Positions 51,983 to 63,710 of a stretch of 64,000 bases of DNA are shown here, piece by piece. The notes beneath the pieces are model-generated. The model was not told the DNA's origin. It worked only from the letters and a program-made list of their open reading frames with translations, and did not search any database. The DNA is from Neodontobutis hainanensis (lineage: Eukaryota; Chordata; Actinopteri; Gobiiformes; Odontobutidae). The DNA lies in contig JALDNG010000005.1 in the NCBI GenBank assembly GCA_024349245.1, positions 18,533,001 through 18,597,000 of the forward strand, written 5' to 3'. The position numbers were made by a program, and so were the translations under genes. The first letter of the stretch is position 1. Each line of letters starts with the position of its first letter.

Positions 51983-52170
51983 AGAGTTATTGACAAATAT
52001 GGCAGTGTCATCAGCAAGTTGGGATATTCAAAATTTTCAGTCAAAGGACCAGTCAACAACAATAACATTGGCTGCCATAATTTATGTGACCAGTAAAAAT
52101 ATAGATGGACTGAGAGAACAGCCCTGTCTTATTCCTCTGTTTATACAGAATCTGGGAGTTGTTTCATTTT
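51983..52170 (-). mobile_element. L1-type LINE reverse transcriptase fragment
   Basis: On the minus strand 52160-52086 encodes RFCINRGIRQGCSLSPSIFL, the RT motif with RG.RQGCPLSP. At 52015-51986 it encodes ADDTAIFVNN, the catalytic ADD motif of L1 elements. Stops interrupt the stretch between, and the normal linker is shortened. Only this internal slice remains. Confidence 0.85.
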
Positions 52171-52202
52171 TATTTTATTTTAATTTTTTTCTCCTTTATG
52201 CC

Positions 52203-52372
52203 TCACCAGGGGCCACCTAGCATTGAACCAAGTTTGGTACTTTTTGTAGTGTGGGCAGGTGCCAAGTCCTACTGTTATCAACTCTATAAAGCTTGTCTGC
52301 TGAATGAATATGAACTGCTCTAAGATGTCCTGGTATTTGGCTGTGTTGACTTTGGACTTAATGGTATTATAT
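52203..52372 (-). mobile_element. Tc1-like transposase fragment
   Basis: On the minus strand the sequence reads KSKVNTAKYQDILEQF, then after frame slips DLAPAHTTKSTK-like residues. Relatives have KSKVNAAVYQEILEHFML and QQDLAPAHTAKST, spanning the second catalytic Asp. It directly abuts the (TA)n tract and has no ends. Confidence 0.75.
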
Positions 52373-52386
52373 TTTTATATAGAGTG

Positions 52387-52509
<123 letters not shown>

Positions 52510-52872
52510 CACACATAGCTGCAGGTGATGTTCCAGAGGGTGATGTCCCATTGTGCTCGACTCAGCTCTCCTCCTTCAGCTCTCCTCTCTGTGGCTCCTC
52601 GGTGGGCCAGACTAAAAAGAGCGCGAGGAGAGGAAGGTAGTGGAGGAATCGAGTGTGCACTTTTAGAGAAATTAGAATGATGAGTCTGACTGACATTCAA
52701 TACTAACAGCAGGTCACAGCATTACGCTACTCCAGCGTACAGCCTTCAGGAAGCTATTAGAAGAAGACTGAGGAGGAACCAGTGTTTTATAGGTTTGTGT
52801 TTCCCTGAGGAGTTATTTTGATGGAGACACAGTCATAGACACCACGGACTCTCAGCGGGTTCTACTTCCTGT

Positions 52873-53087
52873 GTGCGCCGCCCATCTACGAGCTTCGCTA
52901 GTGGTTACCTCTCTCTGGCGCCAGCCACCCCTCTGAGAAAGATCAAAGCATTCACCGCGCCAATAATGCCAGCCTACTGGCACAGCCTCAGGGGCTATAT
53001 AAACCCCCTCGCCCAACGCTCTCCCTTCTTCTATCTCAGCACCTCTGAGATTATTAAAAGAGCGTAGATTATACAGAAGATCGAAGA
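52873..53087 (+). promoter_or_regulatory. Possible 5' leader of the DIRS element
   Basis: A GGCTATATAAACCCC box lies at about 52994, roughly 90 bp upstream of the gag-like start at 53088. The GC-rich composition matches the element body. The true 5' boundary was not found. Confidence 0.35.
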
Positions 53088-54539
53088 ATGGATTGTGTCA
53101 GAGATTCGTCACATACCGATGTCGGGCACCACAACTTCTGTCGATCCTGCCTGGCTGCTGTCCGAGGACGGCCACAACTGTTGCTTCACCTAACTCGGAT
53201 GGCGTCATCAGCTGGAGCGGGCTACTTGTTCCGCCTGCCTCAGCCTCCCCAGAGAGGAGACTGAGTGCCGCGCTGCTTTTAAGGGTCCAGTTTCTCCTTC
53301 TCCACTCGACCCTACTGCCGGTAGCAGTTGCTGTGCCTCTAACCGCTACCGCTAGCAACATGGCTTTCCTGGCGGGCTCCTTGGACAGACTCACGCGTTA
53401 GCGGTCTGTCCTCACACCCGAGGAAATAGACGAGGTTCAGTCATCAGCGGCTGCTCTAATGACGATGTCCCAAGCATTGGCCGTGGATGAGGGCCGCACT
53501 ATAAGCGCGGCACAGCCCGGCGCCAGACACCTGTGGCTCGGCCTGTCTTCCCTGAAGGAACAGGAGCAGAGACGCATCCTTGGTCTGCCGCTCTCCACCT
53601 CATCCCTGTTTGGTCCTGACATTCAGTCTCTTGTAGACCGAATGGAGTCAGCCTCCAAAACGTCCCAGCAGCTTGCTCCGCATCTCCATGTGGTGTTGGT
53701 CCAGCGTACCTACAGCAATACCAGCGCCTTCCATGTTCCCAGGGGAGGGGCTTAAGAGTCGCTTCCCTGCGCTCTCCTGGAACTCAAATGCATTTTTGGA
53801 CCAAGGGAGCAGGGAATACTGACTATGGCCTGCTACCCATGGCCACACAGGCAGCTTCTAGGGGTGCCCCACCTGGAGGAGTGGGGCGACCCCTTAAGGG
53901 GGACCCCGTCTCCCCAATGGCCTCAGGATCTAAGGGGTTAATGCTTAGACAGCAACCTAACCCCAGCCACCCACCCAATCCCAGCAGAGCCACCTCCCAA
54001 TAGGGTAGGACAGCCCTTTCGTGGGGGCCCCCCACATCTCTAGCCTCCAGAGGGGTTTGGGTTGGCGGGTGGGCCGACACATCCTCCAGTTCAGGGCGTG
54101 GTGCGCCCTCTATCACAATTCTGGGAAGCATGCCTTCTCGGCCCTCCATCGCCCTGGCTGGACAGGACGTTGAGGAGGGGCTATGCCCTGCAGTTTGCCC
54201 GTCTACCCCCTCCCTTCTATCCTTTGCACACAGCTCACAACTCGGGCAGCGGCCATGGCCCTCCAAGAGGAGGTCTCTTCACTCCTACATCGGGGCGCAA
54301 TTTCGATGCTGGACCGAAAGGAGGCAGAGACAGTTTTACTCCCCCTATATTTTCTGGTCCCAAAGAGGAACGGGGGAGTGAGGCCGATCCTGAACCTGTG
54401 CATCCTGAACGAGTAAGTGGCCACTAGAAGGTTTTGCATGTTAACAATCAGGCACCTCCTGGAGAGTGTCCGCCTTGGAGATTGGATGACCTCAATCGAC
54501 CTGACGGATGCCTTTTTTCATGTCTCTGTAAAGAGCTAA
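53088..54539 (+). mobile_element. DIRS retrotransposon remnant (gag plus partial RT)
   Basis: The gag-like frame at 53088 starts MDC and contains HTDVGHHNFCRSCLAAVRG, a Cys/His motif of DIRS gag, then stops at 53262. A later frame (about 53459) gives RHLWLGLSSLKEQEQRRILG and FGPDIQSLVDR, also gag-like. From about 54090, DRTLRRGYALQFARLPPPF leads into the RT. Its motifs are LLHRGAISMLDRKEAE, FLVPKRNGGVRPILNL, an in-frame stop at 54414, then DWMTSIDLTDAFFHVSV (motif A Asp). The copy ends at 54539, before the catalytic pair and the tyrosine recombinase that DIRS elements use to integrate. At least two frame breaks make it inactive. Confidence 0.88.
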
Positions 54540-54997
54540 TGTGTTAACATTTTATTGTATTATTTGATTATATATTTATATTGTCATGACAGCGCTTACT
54601 GATCCTTTTGACGGCAGACAGTCAGCCGGGGTCCCCCCTGCCAGAACCTGTTGCTGCTTCTTCCACGAACGAGACGACGGAGACCGTACATGGTAAATTT
54701 AGGAATGGGAGACCGGTTTAATTCTTGCAAGAATGAAACAAATCATACACATGCAACAATGGTACATGGTGATTTATTTAACATGTTTACAACACATGAC
54801 GCTTTTATAGGTGAATATTATACCCGTCTCTCAGCTCCAGGGTCGTGGATGGGCGTGTATTGAACTGACTTGAAGAAGATACAACTAAAGACATTAACTT
54901 ATACTTGTATGTGGATTTAAACATTTAAGCGTATAAACTGGAGCAGGAGTGAGAGCATAATATATAATATATAATTACTATGAACGTTTCTTCCCTG
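54540..54997. other. Unassigned sequence after the DIRS break
   Basis: The block 54590-54690 is GC-richer with several CpGs but has no recognisable product. Confidence 0.45.
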
Positions 54998-55150
54998 TTA
55001 AAAGCCGCTCTGCAGCATTCTGTACTCCCTGTAAGCGACTAAGAGAGGACTGGTCCAGACCACAATACAGGGAGTTACATTAGTTCAGACGAGAGGTCAC
55101 AAAGGCATAAAAGTTTTTTTCAAAGTCGCATGGTGGAAGGTAGGGCTGGA
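54998..55150 (-). mobile_element. L2-clade LINE RT fragment
   Basis: On the minus strand the translation reads FVTSRLN, one stop, CNSLYCGLDQSSLSRLQGVQ then NAAER. This matches the conserved region after the RT palm in L2/Rex1-type LINEs (ITSRLDYCNSLL.GL....L.RLQ.VQNAA). A short, decayed piece. Confidence 0.85.
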
Positions 55151-55942
55151 TTTTGTCCTTAAATGTAAAAATTTGAACACAGACTAGAGAACAGAGCTTA
55201 TTCACTGCTAGGGTTTTTCTATTGAGATGCACTCGTATAACTTTTTATACTTGTTATTGTTTACTTTGCACGCTACATTGCAGCCTAGATTATGACACCT
55301 AATACCTCAACTGTTAAGCCCAGTTATAACCAGTCGGTCACTACTGACTGGACACATAGTGGAAAAGTACTTATACAGTTGCAGGGAGCACCCGCTTGCT
55401 GCGTGGGGCGTGGACAAAGTTTATCACTTTTGTGGTGTCGGGTTGACCAATGACACGATTCATTGGCTGACCTTATGTTAACCCTTTAGGCGCAGGGTTC
55501 ATAATTACAAATACAGATTTTTGAGGTCCAAATTTCAAAAGGCTGTGGTTTGAAAAATGTCAGGTATGGACCAAAGTATATGACTAAAATAATTGTATGA
55601 ATCTAATTTGCATGTCATGGTTTTATAAATTGGTGGTTATGTTATTTACAGTTCATACAGAATAATGAACATATTATAGTTTTCTTTCTGATTTTCTGTG
55701 TGTTTCTGAAAATAAATGATTAATAACAGTAACTTGTAAAGCAAGAGTAGTAAACTATGGTGTAACTACAACTTTTGGTGTAGGTGTTTGGTTGCAGAAG
55801 CTTAAACTGTTCTTCTCTGGTCTCTAGAGCTAAGTTATTGTTGCGTGACAACTCTGGGGGAGGGAATTTTTGAAAATTTCTTTGGTTTGCCCTCAGCTTA
55901 ACTTTAGAATGATGCATTAATTAATGGAGGGGCGACTTTGAT
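55151..55942. other. Non-coding stretch, no gene recognised
   Basis: No domain-bearing frame or repeat recognised. Confidence 0.5.
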
Positions 55943-56075
55943 TGGCATGTGGCGGTCAGTGGTAGAGTGGTTGTCCTTGGGCAAGACACTTAACCCACCT
56001 TGCCTCCAGTGACTGTAACACTGGTAATTACTGTAGAACAATGTAAGTCGCTTTGGATAAAAGCATCAGCTACAG
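55943..56075 (+). mobile_element. tRNA-derived SINE fragment
   Basis: Contains a shortened tRNA-like head (TCAGTGGTAGAGTGG) fused to TTGGGCAAGACACTTAACCC, CTTGCCTCCAGTG and a tail TCGCTTTGGATAAAAGCATC, all typical of fish tRNA-SINEs. The B-box region is deleted. Confidence 0.75.
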
Positions 56076-58384
56076 CAGAACACCGGGATGTTTTGCTGTA
56101 GTATTATGTGTCCTTCATCCACAGATCAAGAAGCAGAGGCTCTACATTTTTGGTAAGTAAAATTCAAATTGTATATTTTTATATTTTTTTTATTTATTAA
56201 CATCTTAAGAGCTATAATAACAAACCTAAGGCTATTACTAAAGGAGTTTAAAAACTGTGACAGAAAAGTATATATTTTGGATTTTAAAGAATATTTCTAG
56301 ATTTATATTAGAAGTGCACTTTCATTTGTTGGCATAATTTTAACTGTTCATGAAGTCAGTAAAATGTGGTTAACATTTTCTAAAATGCAAATAGTTGCCA
56401 GGACAGGACATTACTGTGATTAGACGAGCAACACTTCTGTATTATTGACTTGAGATATGTTTGTAGTTGATGATGCTTTACTTTTAATTGTATTGCGGTC
56501 TTAAGGGTAAAAAAACGTTTAAAATTTTAATACAGTGATCACAATAGACTGATTTAAATCTATATTAATAGCATTGCTACCATTCCTACAATATAATAAA
56601 GCTGTCAGTATCAATAGGGCCATTGTATTAGACTTGTCTGTGTGTTGTTCCTGTAGGAGGTGACCCAGACAAACCTGACCAGTGCTGCTGAAGACTGGAC
56701 ACTTGTGTCATCTGACTTTTTACACACCAGAGAATTACAAGCACTTATTTATGTGCATTACTTAAATGCTATTCTAATGAACTATACATTAAAAAACATT
56801 TTTACAGTAAATTTTCACATGTGCTGTCACTGTTTGCACTCAATTAAAAATGAATAATGCATGTCCTTGGTGCACTTATTTTTCACTCATGACATCCTGT
56901 TGTTCTTATTTAAGGACATTTTAAAACACTCCGCAGAAATTAAAGACATATGTTAGGCTGTGTTAATAAATGGTACATTTTGTTTAAAAAACACATTTAA
57001 TGTGTTCAAGACCTGGTTGATACTACCTTAAAGATGAGGTGTAGTGAATGTGCAAATTACAACTCCACAGTCCACACCTCACACTCCTCATTTTTAGAAC
57101 ATTTTTCTCCTCTTCTTGGTGGAGCCTTCATGTCAATTTTGATCATAGTAGTCTTTCTTCATACCACCTCAGTACCATTGTCGATATAAAAGGTGGTGCA
57201 CTTCATGGGGATGATAAAGGTCAGTTAATATCCCAAGAAAAGGTAAAGAAAACAGTACACACAAACCTAGAAAGGCTCAACGTCTCCAAAAATAAGAGCA
57301 TGATTACACATTTGAATTCCAAGTTACTGGATTGTAAATAATTGCAGTTGCCAAACAACTAATTATTTGCTGCTGTTCAGTAATATATTGATGAAATAAT
57401 CAATGGCCTCATTATGAAGGTCAGTTAATGATCCATCTTTCTGCTGGTGCTGCATGACTCTGCAGTCAATAAACAACATCCCAGCATGACTCCATCTCTG
57501 CCATCTGTGCTACATAATGAACAGCTCAACCAGTTTTAGTCTTCATTACAGATTCCTCATTATTGAGTGGACTGTTTTTTCTTTCTTTGCATGGGACTCA
57601 CTAATCCAGTAATCCCTTATTGCTTATACAGCAATAACAAAATCTCAAATCTAGACTAGACATTAAAAAGGATTTGATGCAAGTGTCAGGTTGGCCCCTG
57701 CAGAAAGCAGATTGCCTTGCCTTGTTAAGTTTGTATTGATACGTATTATGTATAGTATACATTGTATTGATAAGGTCAGACAATGCACAAAGCACAGCAG
57801 TCATAGACTTAGCTGTTAGCTACTAAAACTAATGCCCAGGAAGTACCTCAGACATTCATAAAGCAATAATGGGATGTGTTGTAAATGGCCTGGTTTGCAT
57901 TAACTACAGTTTGCAGCCTGTTTTTAAAATAATAGCGTTATATTGATATAATTTTATTAGTTATGAAAATACAGCTATCAGGCTTGTAACTATTCTAGTC
58001 ATTTCAGTCCCAATGTAGATTAATTTAATGTTTAATAGACCCTTTCACAAGCGACATAGTTAAAGGGGAACTGAGTAACTTTTAGCCAGTAAAGGGTGCA
58101 AAAAAAAAGTGGGGTCTAAAACAAGCGGCACATTTTATGAAAAAAAAAAAAAAACATGTCTTCTGAATAAGGTAACATCATTTTAGTGTATTTTGTACAA
58201 ATATAACTCTCTGCTCTCTCCTCTATTTGAGCCGTAAAGTGTGCCACACATAATCTGTTGCGGTTAGACAGTAGACAGAAAATTTCCATTGGAGGTTTGT
58301 GTCCAGCTGAGAGTAATGTGTCAGTGAGACAGACATGATTCTACTGATCTCATGTCAACAAACCCCAAATTAGGAGTTGCAGTT
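56076..58384. other. Non-coding stretch, no gene recognised
   Basis: AT-rich with short frames only. Nothing identified. Confidence 0.5.
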
Positions 58385-58552
58385 GACTGGAACCTATCCC
58401 AGCAACTTAGGCAGGTACAGCCTGGACAGTGGCCAGTTAGTTGCATGGCTCACACAGGGATAGACACTAACAGACAACCGTTCACTCTCACATTCATTCA
58501 CTAGGGACACTTTAGAGTTGCCATGCATGAGGCAGTGGGAGGAAGCCACCAT
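58385..58552 (-). mobile_element. Antisense V-SINE/L2-like repeat fragment
   Basis: Carries GGAACCTATCCCAGC, CCTGGACAGT, the CACTCTCACATTCATTCAC phrase and a GGGAGGAAGCC end. These are the antisense of the common vertebrate repeat ending GGATAGGCTCCAG and containing GGCTTCCTCCCAC. No intact head. Confidence 0.65.
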
Positions 58553-58992
58553 CAAAATGATTTTGAGAATATATATTTCTGGGCTAAAAGTCACATGGTT
58601 CACTTTTAATACATATATTCTGTATCGACACCAAATGTGGCAACAAAAACACCAGTTTTTACTTTTAGATTATATTCATAAGTGCAATTTAAAGACACTA
58701 AATTAAAAACACTAGATTATTATAGGCTCCTGAAACAACAATAGTAATCTAATTCTGTAGCCTTCTGTACAAGTCCAGCATATCAATGTCCTAAGAATCC
58801 AGTGGCTAGTAGCATGTAGCCTTTAGCTGGTGTGTTTGTAAATAGCACAGCTCAACAACTTGACAAAGTTGCATTTCCAGAATTATGCAGTCATTACTCT
58901 AGACTCCAGGGGCTCCAAGCAGAAGGTACTTGCCTAAAATAGGTCCTTTACCTTTTGTATTGTCAGCAGTATAAGTCATTGTTTATAAAGCC

Positions 58993-59170
58993 ATGCAGGA
59001 TGTTAGCATCAAACCCTTTACTGACCGCTTCCTCAGGTTGAAATCTTTTATTAAAAGTTCTGAAGCTCATAATCTCTTCATCTGTAGCCCAGCTCTGCTA
59101 CACACAGTCAGTGAGCCTCATGTTTCTGTCTCTTCCTGCAAATATCAGAAGAATATCAGAATATCAATGT
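58993..59170 (+). repeat. Dispersed repeat, copy B (partner at 44661)
   Basis: Same order of phrases and orientation as 44661-44880, about 14.3 kb away. No terminal repeat, poly(A) or coding frame recognised. Confidence 0.65.
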
Positions 59171-59860
59171 CTTTGGGGGCCTTGTTATCTAGCCTGGGGT
59201 CCCAGACGATTGTCAGGCATGACTATCCCATTGTGACACATTTGAGCAGACATTTCTCTTTTGGTGGCTGTATGTGGCTCATTTGTCCGTTGATAATAAA
59301 CAGGGCGGCTGGTATCAATGGGCTGGGTGGGCTATCAATAAAGTTTTTATTTAATTATTTAAGTTTTAGTTAGTTAAACTTAAGTTAAAGCAAAGTGTCT
59401 CATTTTTTGTTTTTAAAAATCAACAATCTACAAACCACAAAGAAAAGGGAAAATGGACATTTTTTTTTAGCTCAAGAACTGCACAGCACAACACTGTTCA
59501 GCTTTGTACTTGATTGACTTTGAGTGATTGATTGGTGGTATCAGCGCTATTAGAGGCCAGAGAGCTAGTGTACGTAGGCTTTACAGTGACAATGGCAGTG
59601 GCAGGGGTTAAAGTTTAACTAGCTGGTAAGTTTGTTTGGTAGAAATTGATGCTAGCTGGATGTAAGAAAACATTGATGAAGTTTGTTAGGATTTTATAAG
59701 AAGACAGACAATTATATCAATCAGTCAAGGGACTATAGAAGATGGATTTCTACATTATTTACAGGCAGTGATTTGGACAGTGGCCCGAGGCCACAGCAGG
59801 ATGATTGGTGTCAACGTGGTGAGTGCTACTGATTTATTGTTTAGTGTTATTGTACTTTTA
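59171..59860. other. Non-coding stretch, no gene recognised
   Basis: Nothing identified on either strand. Confidence 0.5.
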
Positions 59861-60107
59861 TAAAAATAATAATCTTTATATAGCGCTTTTCCACCTACTG
59901 TAGTAGGCACTCAGAGCACTTTACATATATTAAACTATTTACCAGAGTTACAGAACATCACTGGAGGCAATGTAGGTTATGTATTTTGCCCAATGTAATA
60001 ACAACAGTATGTGATGTTATAATGTTTTTGGATGTTTCGAGCAGGGATCGAACCGCCCACCCGCCGGTCGAAGAACGGCCGCTCTACCCATTGAGCTACT
60101 GCCACCC
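59861..60107 (-). mobile_element. Near full-length tRNA-derived SINE
   Basis: On the minus strand the head reads GGGTGGCAGTAGCTCAATGG (A-box) and, at 60054-60041, GGTTCGATCCCTGC (B-box). The body has ATTGCCTCCAGTGATGTTCT, and the tail GTGCTCTGAGTGCCTACTAC then AAAAGCGCTATATAAAGATT. It belongs to the same broad fish SINE type as the copies at 55943 and 60622. A tRNA gene is excluded because the anticodon arm and acceptor pairing do not form a proper cloverleaf end. Confidence 0.85.
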
Positions 60108-60621
60108 TTTTCATTTAGCTTCTGTCCTGGTTGTGACAGTTGACTGTAGTGTTGACTGTAGTGTTTCTGATTTCTCCTCTTCCCAGCGTCAGAACACTTA
60201 AGTCCAGCTCAGCTCACAGAACAAGTGCTCTGATCTGCAACAGTTTGTGCGCAGCAATCAGGTTTTACACAGCTTCACTTGTAGCTGCTTCAGAGTAAAA
60301 GTTACAGCTTCAAATTGTTCTCCTTCAGTGTGTCTTTCAGCTACAAATGTGTAATAGAAGGAAACACAGTAAACAACGGTGTTAACGTGAGCGGTTGTGG
60401 TGACAGATGCATAATGTGTTCCTGGCCACAGTCCATGTCTCCTCCAGCGGGGACAGGGTGTATCCACAACTGTCTCAATCGTGTACATTTTTGAGATTTT
60501 GTGCAGGATTAGATAAAACATTAGAATTAATTCTCAAGATCAGCCAAACTTTTACAAACTAATCACTGCAGCTCAGTTGTTGACTGATTAGAGCAGTTAA
60601 TAAAGGTGAGTAGTGTTACAA

Positions 60622-60800
60622 GGGGCGCATGTGGCTCAAGTGGTAGATCTATTGTTGTATAAAAGAAGGTTAGCGGTTTGATTCCCCCTCTTCCCACAGT
60701 TTATACTGTTGTTGTGTCCTAGGGCAAGACACTTAACCCACATTGCCTCCAGTGGTGTTCCAGCTGTAACACTGGTGGGTGAATGGAGGCTTAATGTAAA
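60622..60800 (+). mobile_element. tRNA-derived SINE, 3' shortened
   Basis: A-box-like TGGCTCAAGTGGTAG and B-box-like GGTTTGATTCCCCC lead to GGGCAAGACACTTAACCCAC and ATTGCCTCCAGTGGTGTTCC. The tail is diverged. Same SINE type as 59861-60107, opposite orientation. Confidence 0.8.
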
Positions 60801-62150
60801 GCGACAATTTGTCTTTAAATTGAATAAATGTGATGATGCTGTTATTGTAGTGTGCACTGATAAATATAAGAATGCATTTGCCCCTCCGCCCAATATCACC
60901 ACCAGCCGCCACTGATAATATATTGTGGTCTGCTTATCTTTTGTTGCCAAAATATGCACAATACTGATATTGTGGAAAGTAAAGGGCCTGGTCATTTATA
61001 TCAGCCTTTTTGTAAAACGGAGTCATTATCGAAAAGGCTATTAAAAGTGTGCTAATTTGTTGCTGTATCAGTGGGAGTCAATTGGAGACCGGCTGCATTG
61101 AACTAACCCTTACTTCTCCTCCAAGCTGGCCATTGCTTCCTATCACTTGCCGATCTGTAGCTGGCCTCAGCCCACCCTGCATTGTTTTGAGCAGTGACGT
61201 GGACAGTAACATCACAGGTTGGAGTAAAAAGGTCAGCGGGGGAAGCTTACGGAGGTGTGCGGGCTGAAGACAACACACAGTTACTAAGTTAAGTGCGGTT
61301 GCTGGGCAGATTTTGCATCAGAGAAAGTCAGCCCTGATCACTTTCTCACTTGTTCTTTTTCAATCTGTGCTTTTCCCACCTCTCCTCCCCAAGTCACAGC
61401 TTCAGGGACGTGTTTCATTACGCAGTCACTTCCTTCACAATCTCAGCATTAAGGCGAGCATTTGCAACCGATATGAAAAAGCATATATTTTGGTGTCTTC
61501 TTACAGCTTGTGGGCTTGGGGATATGAATACGCAAAGACACAGTGAGAGGCTTTCTTTGTATTCTGTCAACTCTGTGGCGATGGCACAGAGGGGAACAGT
61601 CCCTATCCCGTAGCAATTACTTAGCTTTTATACCACAAAAAAGTGACTTTTATACCACAGTATGCACAAGAAGTCTTTAAATATTAATAACATCTGCCTG
61701 GTAACCACACAAGAGCTCTCAGAGAGATGTTTCAGCCTCTGAAGCAGCAAGACACCCCAGGCCCGAGACAGAGGTCAGCTGCTCAGTGAAACGGATGGAT
61801 TTGTGGAGGCTGTAAAAAAAAACAAAAAAAAAACATCTGAATTCCTACATTGGCCACTCAGCGGGAAAAACAGATCAAAGCTAACGACTAATAAAAAAAA
61901 AATACATTCAGTGTGCACCTGCAGGGTAAGGTCAGGGACTAGGTAGTGTTTTTGAAGGGAATCACTGTTTAGAATGACATTCTTCTGAGAGTCCTTAACC
62001 CTTCAAACATGTTATAGAGAGTATAAAGTGCAGCACTATATACAGGACTATATAGCTCACTCGATTAGTGGTTTTTGGACACTACACGTCTGTTTTTCTG
62101 TTGCTCTATGTCATTTGACTCTGGCAAACATGTTAAATAAACTCAACCAA
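60801..62150. other. Non-coding stretch, no gene recognised
   Basis: ACCAGCCGCCACTG at about 60902-60915 resembles one end of a fish hAT-type repeat, unpaired. Otherwise nothing identified. Confidence 0.45.
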
Positions 62151-62270
62151 TAATAGACTTTATCCATCCATCCATCCATCTTCTACCGCTTATCCTGGGC
62201 CGGGTCGCGGGGGCAGCAGTCTAAGCAGAGACGCCCAGACTTCCCTCTCCCCAGACACTAATAGACTTTA
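62151..62270 (-). mobile_element. 96-bp Rex3/RTE insertion with 12-bp target duplication
   Basis: TAATAGACTTTA occurs exactly at 62151-62162 and 62259-62270. The 96 bp between, read on the minus strand, encodes GEREVWASLLRLLPPRPGPG and a stop, the C-terminus of Rex3-type RTE LINEs, and ends in the family's GGATGGATGG tail. It is a strongly 5'-truncated retroposition whose duplication is still perfect. Confidence 0.92.
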
Positions 62271-62744
62271 ATAAACACAAAACTTTAGTGATGCAAGTAT
62301 AAATATTTAAGCTTAAGCATTTTATTCAACAACTCTAGACCTAAAGCGCTCCTATGTCCGTCTGTATGATTTAAGGTAGGCTATTATTAGTGATTTTACA
62401 TCGTAACTTTATTTACTTTATTAGGAACAACTTAGGTCAGATTGCGGATCCACAAAAAGCCAAACTTGTCTCTAATTCGTTTCATTCAAACCTTCAGTTC
62501 AGTTTAAAGTCATTCAGGCAGTGCAAGATCAAATTAGTAAATAATACAAAATACTCTATTGGAAATAAATACAAGCCGAGATAAGAATTAATACAGTGTG
62601 GGTACAAATAAATAACACCAGATAAAACAAAACAATTATACAAAATTATAACAAGATAAAAACAAAAACCACACACTACTACACACAAGTTCATTTTGAA
62701 TTGGTAGGGCAAAGATTATAGGCCATATCCCACACCTGTAGGGG

Positions 62745-63069
62745 CATAGATGTATGATAAGATAATAATATATGGTCTATAAAAGGAAATCATATAACAT
62801 AACAAAACATAACATAACATATATAAGTCTTTATAGTATAGATCTAATCTCATACTGTTTATAATGTATATGTTAATACATAGCATATTATTACGATATG
62901 GTCTGATAATACAACCCTCATCATCGTTCAGCGTATGAACAGTTTATTGTGAGTATTTTGACTTTGTCTTGCTCTGAACAGTATCAGCTGCTGTTTCCTC
63001 AGTCCCTGTCACAGACACAACCAGCACAAAAAACAAAAGGACTGTTCCTTTACCACAGATCAATTTATA
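62745..63069 (+). repeat. Partial second copy of the 35.5 kb repeat
   Basis: 62924-63069 matches 35533-35697 closely: CAGCGTATGAACA, then GTATCAGC-GCTGTTTCCT, CAGTCCCT, CACAACCAGCACAAAAA and AAAAGGACTGTTCCTTTACC. Weaker AT-rich similarity extends left to about 62754. The TIR-like ends of the first copy are not present. Confidence 0.7.
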
Positions 63070-63599
63070 ACCTTTTACAACCTTTACAGCATGATATAAA
63101 ATGTCATATATTGTTTGATTTTTCAAGCAAACATTATCCTGTACTATTGTCTACATGTGTGTATCATCTTTCTCATTTTGATCTGAACTAAAAATTATTT
63201 CCACTCAACAAATATCACACATAGAGATGTAATAGCTGTTGGTTGCTAGCTAACAAAGTAACTACATTGGGAGTGGGACCATAGAAGTAGTAGTACAACC
63301 ATAATAGGGACTTGACAGAGTGAACTGAGCTGGATTGAACACCAGATGAGATGGCTTGTCATCATGTTCAACAAGGAAACATTATTCATCTGATAAAAAC
63401 AGCAATAGTGAGTGTGATTGTAAAAACACAATCACAGTTGTTTTGATTAAATAGTTACAGAAGCGGTAACAAATATTAGCCTAATAATATGAGGGTGAAT
63501 GGAGCATGTTAAATTATCTTTTTTTAATTGTTGAAGTGCGCTTCCTGGCTCATCTTCAGCTCACGTGTGATTGTTTTGGTCAACAGATGTTGAGCTTTG

Positions 63600-63710
63600 G
63601 GCGCATGGAGCTTCTGGTATCGGTATCGAATTAATATCGTGATATTTGTGGTATTTAGTATCGGATAAAAACAAAAATCACTGGTATCACCCATCTCTAG
63701 AGATGGGTGC
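63600..63710. repeat. Repeat end with a perfect 22-bp palindrome
   Basis: GGTATCGGTATCG and CTGGTATCACCCATCTCT resemble the end of a common fish hAT-type repeat. At 63688-63709, CACCCATCTCTAGAGATGGG plus TG is a perfect 22-bp palindrome, as if two such ends meet. No complete element was seen. Confidence 0.5.

Noticed and set aside
53098..54439. Multiple frames on both strands between 53.1 and 54.4 kb as host genes
   Set aside because: Their recognisable parts are DIRS gag and RT in plus-strand frames; the others are shadows of GC-rich element sequence.
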